Of a stretch of DNA of 64,000 bases, positions 53,873-62,703 are shown in pieces. Numbering within the stretch: the stretch's first letter is position 1; each line of letters starts with the position of its first letter. Below the pieces are notes generated by a model. That model did no database searches. It was not told where the DNA came from and saw only the letters and a list, made by a program, of their open reading frames with translations. Both the position numbers and the translations under genes were made by a program. This DNA is from Actinobacillus genomosp. 2 (GTDB taxonomy: Bacteria; Pseudomonadota; Gammaproteobacteria; Enterobacterales; Pasteurellaceae): NCBI RefSeq assembly GCF_029773605.1, contig NZ_CP103807.1, forward strand, positions 1,488,001 through 1,552,000. The letters run 5' to 3'.

Positions 53873-55305
53873 ATGTCTATTGCCCTTATTTTTGACTGCG
53901 GTGCAACTAATCTACGTACCATTGCCATTGATCAGTACGGTAAAATTCTTGCTATGCAACATCTTGCCAATAATACCCAAGCCAGGAAGAAAGCCCGGAT
54001 TATCACATTTGGGATATTGAAGAAATTTGGCAGAAATTGATGCAGTGTGCAAAAAACACCCTTTCACAACTTTCAGAATTACAACGCCAATCTATCGTAG
54101 GGATTTCCGTGACAACTTTTGGAGTGGACGGCACGATTTTTGATAAAGCCGGCAACCAGCTTTATCCGATTATCTCTTGGAAATGCCCTCGTACCTTACC
54201 GATTATGGCGGAATTAGCCGACAAAATTGATGTAGAAGCACTTTATCAACGTAATGGCGTAGGACATTACAGCTTCAATACATTGTTTAAATTGTTATGG
54301 CTTAAACAATATAAACCGGAACTTTATGCACAAGCAGATAGTTTCTTGTTTATTTCCTCTATTTTGACTTATCGCTTAACCGGTGTGCAAAGCACCGACC
54401 GCACTATGGCTGGGACTTCGATGATGACTAATATCGAAAATGATCATTGGGATAAAGATGTTTTAGCGTTATTGGATTTAACGGAAGCACATTTTCCACC
54501 AATGAAAAGTGCCGGTGAAGTGATTGGCACATTGACGACAGAGTTAGCTGAACAACTCGGTTTAAGCGATCAAATTCCGGTAATTTCTTGCGGTCACGAT
54601 ACACAATTTGCCATTTTCGGTTCCGGAGCGGGTTACAACCAGCCGGTATTAAGTTCAGGAACTTGGGAAATTTTAATGTCACGTTGCCAACAAGCTAAAC
54701 CGGAATGGCAATTCGTTAATCACGGATTAACGATTGAATTTGATAGTAGATCCGGTGCGTTTAATCCTGGTGTGCAGTGGGTTGCTTCAGGCGTAATGGA
54801 GTGGCTCGGTAAACGCTTCTTTGCCGATGTGGTCGGTCAGGATAATTATTACAGCACGATGATTACCGAAGCACAATCTGTACCGGCAGGTGCGAACGGT
54901 GTGAAATTAGTCGGTAATTTTGACGGGACGACAACAGAAAGCGGATCGATAACCGGTTTATCGATGCATACCAGTCGCGGCGAAATTTACCGTGCCGGAT
55001 TGGAATATATGGCGTATCGCTTGAAAGCAGGTTTAGCTGTATTAGAGCAAGTCGGACAATTTAATGCGGAAAGTTTGATTTGTGTCGGTGGCGGTTCAAA
55101 GAACGCTCTTTGGAATCAAATTCGTGCCGATGTATTAAATCGACCGCTTGATGTGGTTGATTTTCCTGAAAGTACCGTATTAGGTGCAGCAATGTTTACC
55201 TTTGCCGGTGCAGGCGTATTCTCATCTCCTGAACAAGCACAACAGGCAATGAAACCAAATGTACAGCGAGTTGAACCATCTAATAACAGTCAGTTTTATC
55301 AATAA
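53873..55305 (+). pseudogene. fucK: L-fuculokinase fucK, frameshifted
   Basis: FGGY-family kinase (would be about 477 aa). Frame one starts at ATG 53873 with ALIFDCGATNLRTIAIDQYGKI, the N-terminal phosphate-binding motif, and proceeds to LANNTQ. Homology resumes one base back as QEESPDYHIWDIEEIWQKLMQ from about 53983 and runs intact to 55305 (ISWKCPRTLP, GHDTQFAIFG, SSGTWEI, VGGGSKNALWNQ). A one-base deletion near 53978-53985 breaks it. The unshifted frame stops at TGA 54038-54040, overlapping ATG 54037 (ATGA), so the C-terminal 422 aa could be re-initiated but lack the N-terminal motif. Confidence 0.88.
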
Positions 55306-55340
55306 TCATTAAGTGACGAATCCCTAATAATTTTAGCTGC

Positions 55341-55399
55341 AAGCGGTTAAATTTCTTGCCGGCTTTGCAAAGTGTTGCCTAAAAACGACCGATTGCTGA
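55341..55399 (+). other. Imperfect inverted uptake-signal pair between fucK and fucU
   Basis: GCAAGCGGTT and CGACCGATTGC face each other with one mismatch in the stem. Possibly a weak attenuator; no clear T-run. Confidence 0.4.
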
Positions 55400-55439
55400 A
55401 ATTTTAGGCATCAGTTCTAGGAAAAAACAGGAGTTCAAA

Positions 55440-55874
55440 ATGTTAAAAGGTATTCATTCGGCAATTTCGCCCGAGTTACTCAAAGTGTTAGCAGAAATGG
55501 GACACGGTGATGAGTTAGTGCTTTCCGATGCCCATTTCCCTGCACATTCGATTCATTCAAAGGTTATCCGTGCGGACGGTATCGGTGTCGCCACTTTATT
55601 AGAAGGAATTTCGGCACTGTTTGAATTTGATCAATATGTTGATGCTCCCTTATCAATGATGCAAGCCGTACCGGGCGATACGTTGGATTCGAGTGTCGAA
55701 GAACGCTATTTAGCCGCGATTAGAAAAGTAAACGGTACTGCACCGAAAGTAGAACGGGTTGAACGTTTTGCCTTTTATGACCGTGCAAAAACGGCTTATG
55801 CCGTAGTCATTACCGGCGAATTGGCAAAATACGGCAACATTATCATCAAAAAAGGGGTTACGCCCGTTAAGTAA
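55440..55874 (+). CDS. fucU: L-fucose mutarotase
   Basis: RbsD/FucU-family mutarotase (144 aa), interconverting alpha- and beta-L-fucose. Start [37 protein letters not shown] is the family signature; EERYLAAI and the final [29 protein letters not shown] contain catalytic Tyr and Asp residues of the fold. Intact. AGGAG precedes the start. Confidence 0.95.
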   Translation: MLKGIHSAISPELLKVLAEMGHGDELVLSDAHFPAHSIHSKVIRADGIGVATLLEGISALFEFDQYVDAPLSMMQAVPGDTLDSSVEERYLAAIRKVNGTAPKVERVERFAFYDRAKTAYAVVITGELAKYGNIIIKKGVTPVK

Positions 55875-55925
55875 GATTTAAAACAGTCAACAAAATTCAT
55901 CATAAAAAAATTAAAGGAGTTCACT

Positions 55926-56576
55926 ATGAATCGCAGAGAACTAGCTCGACAAATAATTGATACTTGCCTTGAAATGACTCGCCTTGGTTTAAACCAAGGA
56001 ACAGCTGGTAATGTCAGCGTACGTTATCAGGACGGAATGTTAATTACCCCGACCGGTACGCCGTATGAACAGATGACGGAAGACAGTATCGTTTATGTGG
56101 ATAAAAACGGTAAACATGAAGGCGGTAAATTACCATCAAGCGAATGGCAATTCCATTTAGCGGTATATGAAGCACGTCCGGAATTAAATGCGGTTGTGCA
56201 TAATCACGCATTAAATTGTGCTGCCGCTTCTATTCTTGGCGAAGATATTCCGGCTATCCACTATATGATTGCGTGTACCGGAACTGATCATATCCCTTGT
56301 GTACCTTATGCCACTTTCGGTACACATAAATTAGCCGATTATGTGCGTGAGGGAATCAAACAAAGTAAAGCGATTTTACTCGCTCATCACGGCTTAATTA
56401 CCGCAGATAAAACTTTGGATAAAGCATTAGGTATTGCCCACGAAGTTGAGGTGATTGCAGAGTGGTATTTAAAACTATTGGCAACAGGCAGACCACTTCC
56501 GACTTTATCCAAAGAGGAGATGCAAACCGTATTAGAGAAATTTAAATCTTACGGTTCTTGGGTCGAAGAAAAATAA
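55926..56576 (+). CDS. fucA: L-fuculose-1-phosphate aldolase
   Basis: Zinc-dependent class II aldolase (216 aa), giving dihydroxyacetone phosphate and L-lactaldehyde. Catalytic Glu in LPSSEWQFHLAVYE and zinc histidines in VVHNHALNCAA and LLAHHGLI are present; GLNQGTAGNVSVR binds phosphate. Intact, 51 bp after fucU. Its substrate would not be made if FucK is inactive. Confidence 0.96.
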   Translation: MNRRELARQIIDTCLEMTRLGLNQGTAGNVSVRYQDGMLITPTGTPYEQMTEDSIVYVDKNGKHEGGKLPSSEWQFHLAVYEARPELNAVVHNHALNCAAASILGEDIPAIHYMIACTGTDHIPCVPYATFGTHKLADYVREGIKQSKAILLAHHGLITADKTLDKALGIAHEVEVIAEWYLKLLATGRPLPTLSKEEMQTVLEKFKSYGSWVEEK

Positions 56577-56630
56577 ATGTAATCGAGAAATGTAATGACA
56601 TATCCATAAACTATTAAGAAGGAACGTCCT

Positions 56631-57920
56631 ATGACAGCTAAGGTTCTTGAGAAAAAATTTGTGGTGCCTTTTATTCTAATCACCACGCTATTTGCCCTTT
56701 GGGGGTTCGCAAATGATATTACTAACCCAATGGTAGCGGTTTTCCAAACTGTAATGGAAATCCCAGCTTCTGAAGCCGCACTTGTACAATTTGCGTTCTA
56801 TGGTGGTTACGGTACTATGGCAATTCCGGCTGCATTGTTTGCTAGCCGTTATAACTATAAAGCCGGCGTTTTATTAGGGTTAGCTCTCTATGCCATTGGG
56901 GCGTTCCTGTTTATCCCAGCGGCAAAATATGAACAATTCTCGTTCTTCCTTTGGTCGCTTTATATTCTTACTTTCGGCTTAGCGTTCTTAGAAACTACTG
57001 CGAATCCATTCATCCTTTCTATGGGCGATCCAGCAACGGCAACTCGTCGTTTAAATTTAGCACAATCTTTTAATCCGCTTGGTTCCATTACCGGTATGTT
57101 TGTTGCTTCACAAATCGTTTTAACTAACCTTGAATCGGAAAAACGTGATGCAGCAGGTAACTTACTGTTCAATAGCTTATCAGCAGCAGAAAAAGCGGTA
57201 GTGAGAACTAATGACTTAGCGATGATTCGTAACCCGTATGTGGCGATTGGTATTGTGGTATTAGTGGTATTTATCATTATCGCACTTTACAAAATGCCGG
57301 CAACCAAAATGGATGAACACGGCAAAATCTCAGTCAAAGAATCCTTTGGTCGCTTAATTAAAAATGCACGCTATCGTGAAGGTGTGATTGCACAAGTATT
57401 CTATGTCGGTGTGCAAATTATGTGTTGGACCTTCATTATCCAATATGCGGAACGTCTTGGCTTAACTAAAGCAGAAGCACAAAACTGGAATATTGCGGCA
57501 ATGGCTCTCTTTATCAGTAGTCGCTTTATTAGTACAGCGATAATGAAATATCTTAAAGCGGAATTAATGTTATTCCTCTTTGCAGTCGGTGGTTTTTTCA
57601 GCATCTTAGGGGTTATGTTTATTGATGGTATGAGCGGTTTATATTGCCTTGTATTAACGTCCAGTTTTATGTCACTAATGTTCCCGACTATTTATGGTAT
57701 TGCACTTGACGGTCAACGCGAAGAATCGGCACTCGGTGCGGCTGGTTTAGTGATGGCTATCGTGGGCGGTGCGTTAATGCCTCCGCTTCAAGGTTCGATT
57801 ATCGATATGGGTACGGTTGCGGGTATGCCGGCGGTAAACTTCTCATTTATCCTACCGTTAATTTGCTTCGTCGCTATCGCTATCTACGGTTTCCGTTGCT
57901 GGAAAGTGTTAGTCAAATAG
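56631..57920 (+). CDS. fucP: L-fucose:H+ symporter
   Basis: Major-facilitator sugar symporter (429 aa, 12 helices). The N-terminal FALWGFANDITNPMVAVFQTVMEI carries the fucose/proton-coupling Asp, and ETTANPFILSMGDPATATRRLNLAQSFNPLGS includes the second key Glu. Close to E. coli FucP. Intact; encoded 54 bp after fucA. Confidence 0.95.
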   Translation: MTAKVLEKKFVVPFILITTLFALWGFANDITNPMVAVFQTVMEIPASEAALVQFAFYGGYGTMAIPAALFASRYNYKAGVLLGLALYAIGAFLFIPAAKYEQFSFFLWSLYILTFGLAFLETTANPFILSMGDPATATRRLNLAQSFNPLGSITGMFVASQIVLTNLESEKRDAAGNLLFNSLSAAEKAVVRTNDLAMIRNPYVAIGIVVLVVFIIIALYKMPATKMDEHGKISVKESFGRLIKNARYREGVIAQVFYVGVQIMCWTFIIQYAERLGLTKAEAQNWNIAAMALFISSRFISTAIMKYLKAELMLFLFAVGGFFSILGVMFIDGMSGLYCLVLTSSFMSLMFPTIYGIALDGQREESALGAAGLVMAIVGGALMPPLQGSIIDMGTVAGMPAVNFSFILPLICFVAIAIYGFRCWKVLVK

Positions 57921-57938
57921 AGATAAAAGGAGCCATCA

Positions 57939-57991
57939 AGCGGTCGAGTTTTCCATAAAATTTGCAAGAAAATCGGAAAATAAGACCGCTT
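57939..57991 (+). terminator. Inverted uptake-signal cores between fucP and fucO
   Basis: AAGCGGTC and GACCGCTT with inner TTTTCC/GGAAAA pairs form an extended stem. Few T residues follow, so termination may be partial and fucO could be reached by read-through. Confidence 0.55.
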
Positions 57992-58039
57992 ACCTTCCTT
58001 ATCGGAAAATGAATTTTTAACTTTAAGAAGGAATATTTT

Positions 58040-59191
58040 ATGTCAAATCGTTTGATTCTGAATGAAACCAGTTACCATGGTAAAGGTGCGATTCAGCATA
58101 TTGTGTATGAAGTCAAAAGTCGCAGTTTCAAAAAGGCGTTAGTGGTAACTGATAAAGATTTAATTAAGTATAACGTCGCTTCAAAAGTAACTGATTTATT
58201 AGATGTGGCAGGATTGCCGTATGAAATTTTTGATGAAGTAAAGGCGAATCCTTCGGTAGATGTGATCAAAGCCGGTGTGGAAAAATTTAAAACATCTGGT
58301 GCGGATTATCTGATTGCTATCGGTGGCGGTTCGCCAATTGATAGTGCAAAGGCAATCGGTATTATTATCAATAACCCGGAATTTAGCGATGTGTTATCGC
58401 TTGAAGGCGTTGCACCAACGCATCAAAAATGTGTTCCTATCATTGCAGTACCGACTACCGCAGGTACGGCAGCAGAGGTTACGATTAATTATGTGATTAC
58501 TGATGAGGAGAAAAAACGTAAGTTTGTTTGTGTGGACGTACATGATGTACCGGCAGTTGCAGTAGTTGATCCGGATATGATGTCTTCTATGCCGAAAGCC
58601 TTAACTGCGGCAACAGGTATGGATGCGTTAACGCATGCAATCGAGGGATATATCACTAAAGCAGCGTGGGAATTAACCGATGCGTTACATTTAAAAGCGA
58701 TTGAAATTATTGCTCGTAGCTTACGTGGTGCAGTAGAAAATGATCCGCAAGGGCGTGAGGGAATGGCTCTTGGTCAATATGTTGCCGGTATGGGTTTCTC
58801 AAATGTCGGTTTGGGTGTAGTACACGGAATGGCACATCCTCTTTCTGCTTATTACGATACGCCGCACGGTATCGCAAATGCGGTGTTATTGCCTTATGTG
58901 ATGGAATTTAATAAAAATTACACGGGTGAGAAATATCGTGAAATCGCACGCGCGATGGGCGTGAAAGGCGTGGATGAAATGACTCAAGCGGAATACCGTG
59001 ATGCGGCGGTAGCAGCGGTAAAACAGCTTGCGATAGATGTTGGGATTCCGGAAAAACTTTCACAAATCGGAGTAAAAGAAGATGATTTGGTTGCGCTTTC
59101 TATTGATGCGTTTAACGACGTATGTACGCCGGGAAATCCGAGAGATTGTACGGCGGAAGAAATATTGGAAGTATATAAATTAGCTTTCTAA
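58040..59191 (+). CDS. fucO: Lactaldehyde reductase
   Basis: Iron-dependent alcohol dehydrogenase (383 aa) reducing L-lactaldehyde to 1,2-propanediol with NADH during anaerobic fucose use. NAD-binding GGGSPIDSAKAIG (about 96-108); iron ligands in GMDALTHAIEGY and VVHGMAHPLSAYYDTPHGIANAVLLP. Intact. It is the last gene of the cluster, with a strong terminator after it. Confidence 0.95.
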   Translation: MSNRLILNETSYHGKGAIQHIVYEVKSRSFKKALVVTDKDLIKYNVASKVTDLLDVAGLPYEIFDEVKANPSVDVIKAGVEKFKTSGADYLIAIGGGSPIDSAKAIGIIINNPEFSDVLSLEGVAPTHQKCVPIIAVPTTAGTAAEVTINYVITDEEKKRKFVCVDVHDVPAVAVVDPDMMSSMPKALTAATGMDALTHAIEGYITKAAWELTDALHLKAIEIIARSLRGAVENDPQGREGMALGQYVAGMGFSNVGLGVVHGMAHPLSAYYDTPHGIANAVLLPYVMEFNKNYTGEKYREIARAMGVKGVDEMTQAEYRDAAVAAVKQLAIDVGIPEKLSQIGVKEDDLVALSIDAFNDVCTPGNPRDCTAEEILEVYKLAF

Positions 59192-59222
59192 TGAGGCTTT
59201 TAATTAGCCTATTTCTCAACCA

Positions 59223-59250
59223 AAAACGGCGAGCTAATGCTCGCCGTTTT
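59223..59250. terminator. Bidirectional terminator between fucO and mscL
   Basis: AAAACGGCGAGC, loop TAAT, GCTCGCCGTTTT: a perfect 12-bp stem flanked by A- and T-runs, serving convergent fucO and mscL. Confidence 0.93.
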
Positions 59251-59286
59251 AATCTTTGGATAAGATGAGCCATAGCTCTTTCTTAT

Positions 59287-59685
59287 TTAGTTTTGTTTAT
59301 TTTTTAATAAATCACGAATTTCAGTTAATAATTTTTCTTGTGCTGTTGGTTCCGCTGGTGCAGCTTCTGCTGGTTTTTTCAGTTTGTTAATTACTTTAAC
59401 CATACCGAATACTGCGATTGCGATAATTAAGAAATCAAAAATATTTTGAATGAAAGCACCGTATTTTAACATGACCGCTTCAGCACCTTCTTTTGCTGGT
59501 GCGATTTCAACCGCAAGATCTTTAAAATCTACGCCGCCGATTAACCAACCGATAGGTGGCATGACTACGTCACTTACTAATGATGATACGATTTTACCAA
59601 ATGCACCACCGATGATTACACCGACAGCCATATCTACTACGTTACCTTTTACCGCAAATTCACGGAATTCTTTTAAAATGCTCAT
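59287..59685 (-). CDS. mscL: Large-conductance mechanosensitive channel
   Basis: MscL (132 aa), a pentameric osmotic safety valve of the inner membrane. N-terminal [46 protein letters not shown] is the amphipathic helix and pore-lining TM1; TM2 is about 72-98 ([22 protein letters not shown]); the C-terminal bundle follows an alanine-rich linker. Single gene with its own flanking signals. Confidence 0.97.
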   Translation of the reverse strand: MSILKEFREFAVKGNVVDMAVGVIIGGAFGKIVSSLVSDVVMPPIGWLIGGVDFKDLAVEIAPAKEGAEAVMLKYGAFIQNIFDFLIIAIAVFGMVKVINKLKKPAEAAPAEPTAQEKLLTEIRDLLKNKQN

Positions 59686-59786
59686 TGCTTTTCCTTTTTC
59701 TTAAACACACACCCAAATTGGGCAATAAGTATTCAATTATAGAGTAAGTGTTAATAAATTATTAACACTTTTAACTAAATTTACAC

Positions 59787-60314
59787 TTAACTAATTTGGT
59801 TTAAGTTTTGTCCGAATCGACTCACTTGTTGCCAATCGGTGTATTCATATTCTTTACTTGCATCGGTTTCACCTTTGGTTAACTTCATAATGAGTTGAAT
59901 ACATAATCTGTCGAGCAAGGTATAGCGTGGATAAAGTAACGCACCGGCAATCACTTCTATTTGAGTCGGTTGCCACTTGATTCTAGCAAGAAACTTGCGG
60001 GTATAAGTGTTAGTTTCCGGCGTTTTGCGGTTGTCTTTACGAGCGGTCAGATTTACGCTAAAAAATGCAGAAGGTTTTTGATTTAAAACCTGATGATGTT
60101 GTTCGATAAATTGATAGACTAAATCATTAAAATGTCCGTAACGAATTGATGCACCGATGACGATTTGATCTGCATTTGCAAGTTTCTCGGCAAAATTGAC
60201 CGCTTGTGCTTGTAATGAAATCAGTTCGACTTCGTGGTTTATTTCTTGTGCTAATTTATCTGCGATACGTTTGGTTTGACCGTCAGTCGTAAAATAGAGA
60301 ATAAGTGTTTTCAT
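59787..60314 (-). CDS. hemG: Menaquinone-dependent protoporphyrinogen oxidase
   Basis: HemG (175 aa), a flavodoxin-like enzyme oxidising protoporphyrinogen IX for heme synthesis under anaerobic or aerobic conditions. FMN loop LYFTTDGQTKRIADKLAQEI at the N-terminus; GASIRYGHF and FFSVNLTARKDNRKTPETNTYTRKFL match the HemG long insert. ATG 60314 is chosen; a longer frame to 60434 would overlap trkH by 88 bp. Encoded 32 bp after trkH, as in E. coli. Confidence 0.94.
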   Translation of the reverse strand: MKTLILYFTTDGQTKRIADKLAQEINHEVELISLQAQAVNFAEKLANADQIVIGASIRYGHFNDLVYQFIEQHHQVLNQKPSAFFSVNLTARKDNRKTPETNTYTRKFLARIKWQPTQIEVIAGALLYPRYTLLDRLCIQLIMKLTKGETDASKEYEYTDWQQVSRFGQNLNQIS

Positions 60315-60346
60315 TGATTTGTTCCATAATAGGCGACCATTGTCGC

Positions 60347-61825
60347 TTAGTCTTTCCAGAATACCGGACTTAAAATTACTAAGAGTGTAAATACTTCTAA
60401 ACGTCCGCATACCATTGCGATCGTGAGTATCCATTTCGCACCATCTGGCACTTGGGTAAAGTTTGAGCTAACACTACCTAATGCTGGGCCTAAATTATTT
60501 AGTGAAGCGACAACGGCATTAAAGGCATCAAAGGTTTCCATACCGAAGGCGATTGAACCGAGCCAGCAGACAATAAACACAAAGACATAAGCGGAGAAAA
60601 ATGCCCAAATACCTTCTTCGATACGCTCTGAGAAAATATGTGCCCCTAATTTAATCGGTTTTACGGAATTTGGATGTACGAAACGGTGGATTTCTCGGTT
60701 TGCCTGTAAATATAACAACATTACTCGAATCACTTTCAAGCCGCCTCCGGTAGAGCCTGCACAACCGCCAATAAAGGATGCCATCACTAATAATATCGGT
60801 AGAAATGACGGCCATTGGCTGAAATCATTCGTGGTAAAACCGGCTGTAGTTGAAATGGATACTGACTGAAATAACGCGTGTTGAAATGTAATTTGAGAGT
60901 TTTCAAAATAGTTATGGGCAAGCAGAATTAAAAAGCAAATGACAAATAACCCTAATTGAATCACCGCAAAAGAGCGAAATTCATAATCTTTCCAATACAA
61001 TCGTTTAAAAATATTACCGGTGAGTTTGTTATTTTTATCTTTTAGTTGATCAATTAAGGCAAAATGTAAGCCGAAGTTAATCGATGAAATCAGTAAAAAC
61101 ACCACGGTAATAATATTAATCACGGTACTATCAAAATAGCCCATACTGGCATCATGGGTAGAAAATCCACCGATAGCAATGGTAGCAAAACTGTGACAAA
61201 TCGCATCAAACCAGCTCATTCCTGCCATTTTAAAGGCTAAGGCACATAAAACGGTCAGCGTAAAATAAATTTGCCATAGCAGTTTGGATATTTCTGCTAT
61301 GCGAGGACGCATTTTTTGATCTTTTAACGGCCCCGGCATTTCTGCCCGATAGAGCTTACCTAAACCGATTAATGGAATAATCGCAATCGCTAAGACGATG
61401 ATTCCCATACCGCCCAACCATTGTAAAAACTGGCGATAAAATAAGATCGCTTTCGGGAGATTGTCTAAGCCGGTGATTACTGTCGCACCGGTGGTGGTTA
61501 GCCCCGAAAAAGACTCAAAAATGGATTCGCTGAGATTGAGATTAGGATGTTCTAAAATGATAAATGGAACTGCCCCTAATGAGCCAAGTACCACCCAGAA
61601 TAGCACCACAATTAAAAAACCTTCACGTGAACGCAATTCATTTTTTTGATGGCGGCTAAACCACCAAAGTAATGTTCCTACGCTAAACGTCAGCAAAAAA
61701 GATTGCAGAAATTCTCGACCGCCACCATCGCCATAAATTAAGGCGACAAAAGCCGGAAGTAACATCGTGAAAGAGAAGCTCATAATCAAGATGCCGACAA
61801 TACGAATAATGGATAAAAATTGCAC
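60347..61825 (-). CDS. trkH: Trk potassium uptake protein, membrane subunit
   Basis: K+ channel-like subunit TrkH (492 aa; E. coli 483) with four M1-P-M2 repeats. Selectivity-filter strands are visible, e.g. SGLTTTGATVITGLD and SISTTAGFTTNDFSQWP. It needs the NAD-binding TrkA, not in this window. Downstream hemG order and yigZ upstream match the E. coli yigZ-trkH-hemG block. Confidence 0.96.
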   Translation of the reverse strand: MQFLSIIRIVGILIMSFSFTMLLPAFVALIYGDGGGREFLQSFLLTFSVGTLLWWFSRHQKNELRSREGFLIVVLFWVVLGSLGAVPFIILEHPNLNLSESIFESFSGLTTTGATVITGLDNLPKAILFYRQFLQWLGGMGIIVLAIAIIPLIGLGKLYRAEMPGPLKDQKMRPRIAEISKLLWQIYFTLTVLCALAFKMAGMSWFDAICHSFATIAIGGFSTHDASMGYFDSTVINIITVVFLLISSINFGLHFALIDQLKDKNNKLTGNIFKRLYWKDYEFRSFAVIQLGLFVICFLILLAHNYFENSQITFQHALFQSVSISTTAGFTTNDFSQWPSFLPILLVMASFIGGCAGSTGGGLKVIRVMLLYLQANREIHRFVHPNSVKPIKLGAHIFSERIEEGIWAFFSAYVFVFIVCWLGSIAFGMETFDAFNAVVASLNNLGPALGSVSSNFTQVPDGAKWILTIAMVCGRLEVFTLLVILSPVFWKD

Positions 61826-61912
61826 AAAAACCTCAGTTTAATTGGGATAGGCGATTTATAAGCGGTTAAGTTTTGGGAGATTTTAGCAAAAAGTCACCAT
61901 GAATACATTGAA

Positions 61913-62539
61913 TTACTTTGCTTGCTCTGATTCTTTGTCTTTTGTAAGCACAAGTTTTCCGGCAAAACGTTGAGTAATTTGCTGAGTAAACAGATTAAGT
62001 TCCGCTGGATTAATGGCTAACGTGACTGCAATTTTATCGCTAAATTGCTGATCGAGAGTCAAAATATCATATTCGTTTATCATATGTTGTAAGCTATTAA
62101 ACTGGTCGTATTCACAGACCAAGCAAAAATTCTGACGCAATACTTTTCGCTGTTTCTCCAGTTGTAATAATGCTTGTTGCACACCACCGCCATAGGCTTT
62201 GACTAACCCCCCCGTACCTAATAGCACACCGCCATAATAACGCACGACAACCGCAGTAATTTCGCCTAGCCCGGAGCCGAGTAAATAATTTAGCATCGGT
62301 TTACCGGCTGTTCCCGACGGTTCACCGTCATCAGAAAAACCATATTGTTGTGAATCATTCGGTGTGCCGGCAACGGTTGCCCAACACCAATGACGTGCCT
62401 GAGGATGTAGCGTTTTAATTTCTGCCACAAACGCTTTTGCTTGTTCCATACCATCAGTATGGGCAAGATAAGTGAGAAAACGACTTTTTTTGATCTCTTC
62501 TTCAAAAATAACCGTTTTTTGAGGGATAAAATATTCCAT
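61913..62539 (-). CDS. yigZ: IMPACT/YigZ family protein
   Basis: YigZ (208 aa): N-terminal IMPACT domain (KSRFLTYLAHTDGMEQAKAFVAEIK, HWCWATVAG, SDDGEPSGTAGKPMLNYLLGSGLGEITAVVVRYYGGVLLGTGGLVKAYG) and a small C-terminal ferredoxin-like domain. Biochemical role not established. ATG 62539 (MEYFIPQKTV) is preferred over a TTG at 62551. Neither start has a strong ribosome site. Conserved neighbour of trkH. Confidence 0.9.
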   Translation of the reverse strand: MEYFIPQKTVIFEEEIKKSRFLTYLAHTDGMEQAKAFVAEIKTLHPQARHWCWATVAGTPNDSQQYGFSDDGEPSGTAGKPMLNYLLGSGLGEITAVVVRYYGGVLLGTGGLVKAYGGGVQQALLQLEKQRKVLRQNFCLVCEYDQFNSLQHMINEYDILTLDQQFSDKIAVTLAINPAELNLFTQQITQRFAGKLVLTKDKESEQAK

Positions 62540-62703
62540 AAACTTAGCCAACGAATGTACAAATTAATGATCATACCTGAATTTGGAGAAATTTGGCGAA
62601 AACAGACCGCTTATGTATAAAAAATGGAGAAAAAAGTTGCATATATTGTACAAAAAAGTATATCTTCAAGGAGCAAATACAATTCTATTTTGAGGGGTTC
62701 TCT

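Noticed and set aside
60315-60434. 40-residue N-terminal extension of HemG
   Set aside because: It would overlap the 3' end of trkH by 88 bp and precede the flavodoxin start that all HemG proteins use.
62593-62703. Longer start for the TAXI protein
   Set aside because: The 37 extra residues would lie before a normal signal peptide, which must be N-terminal for export.
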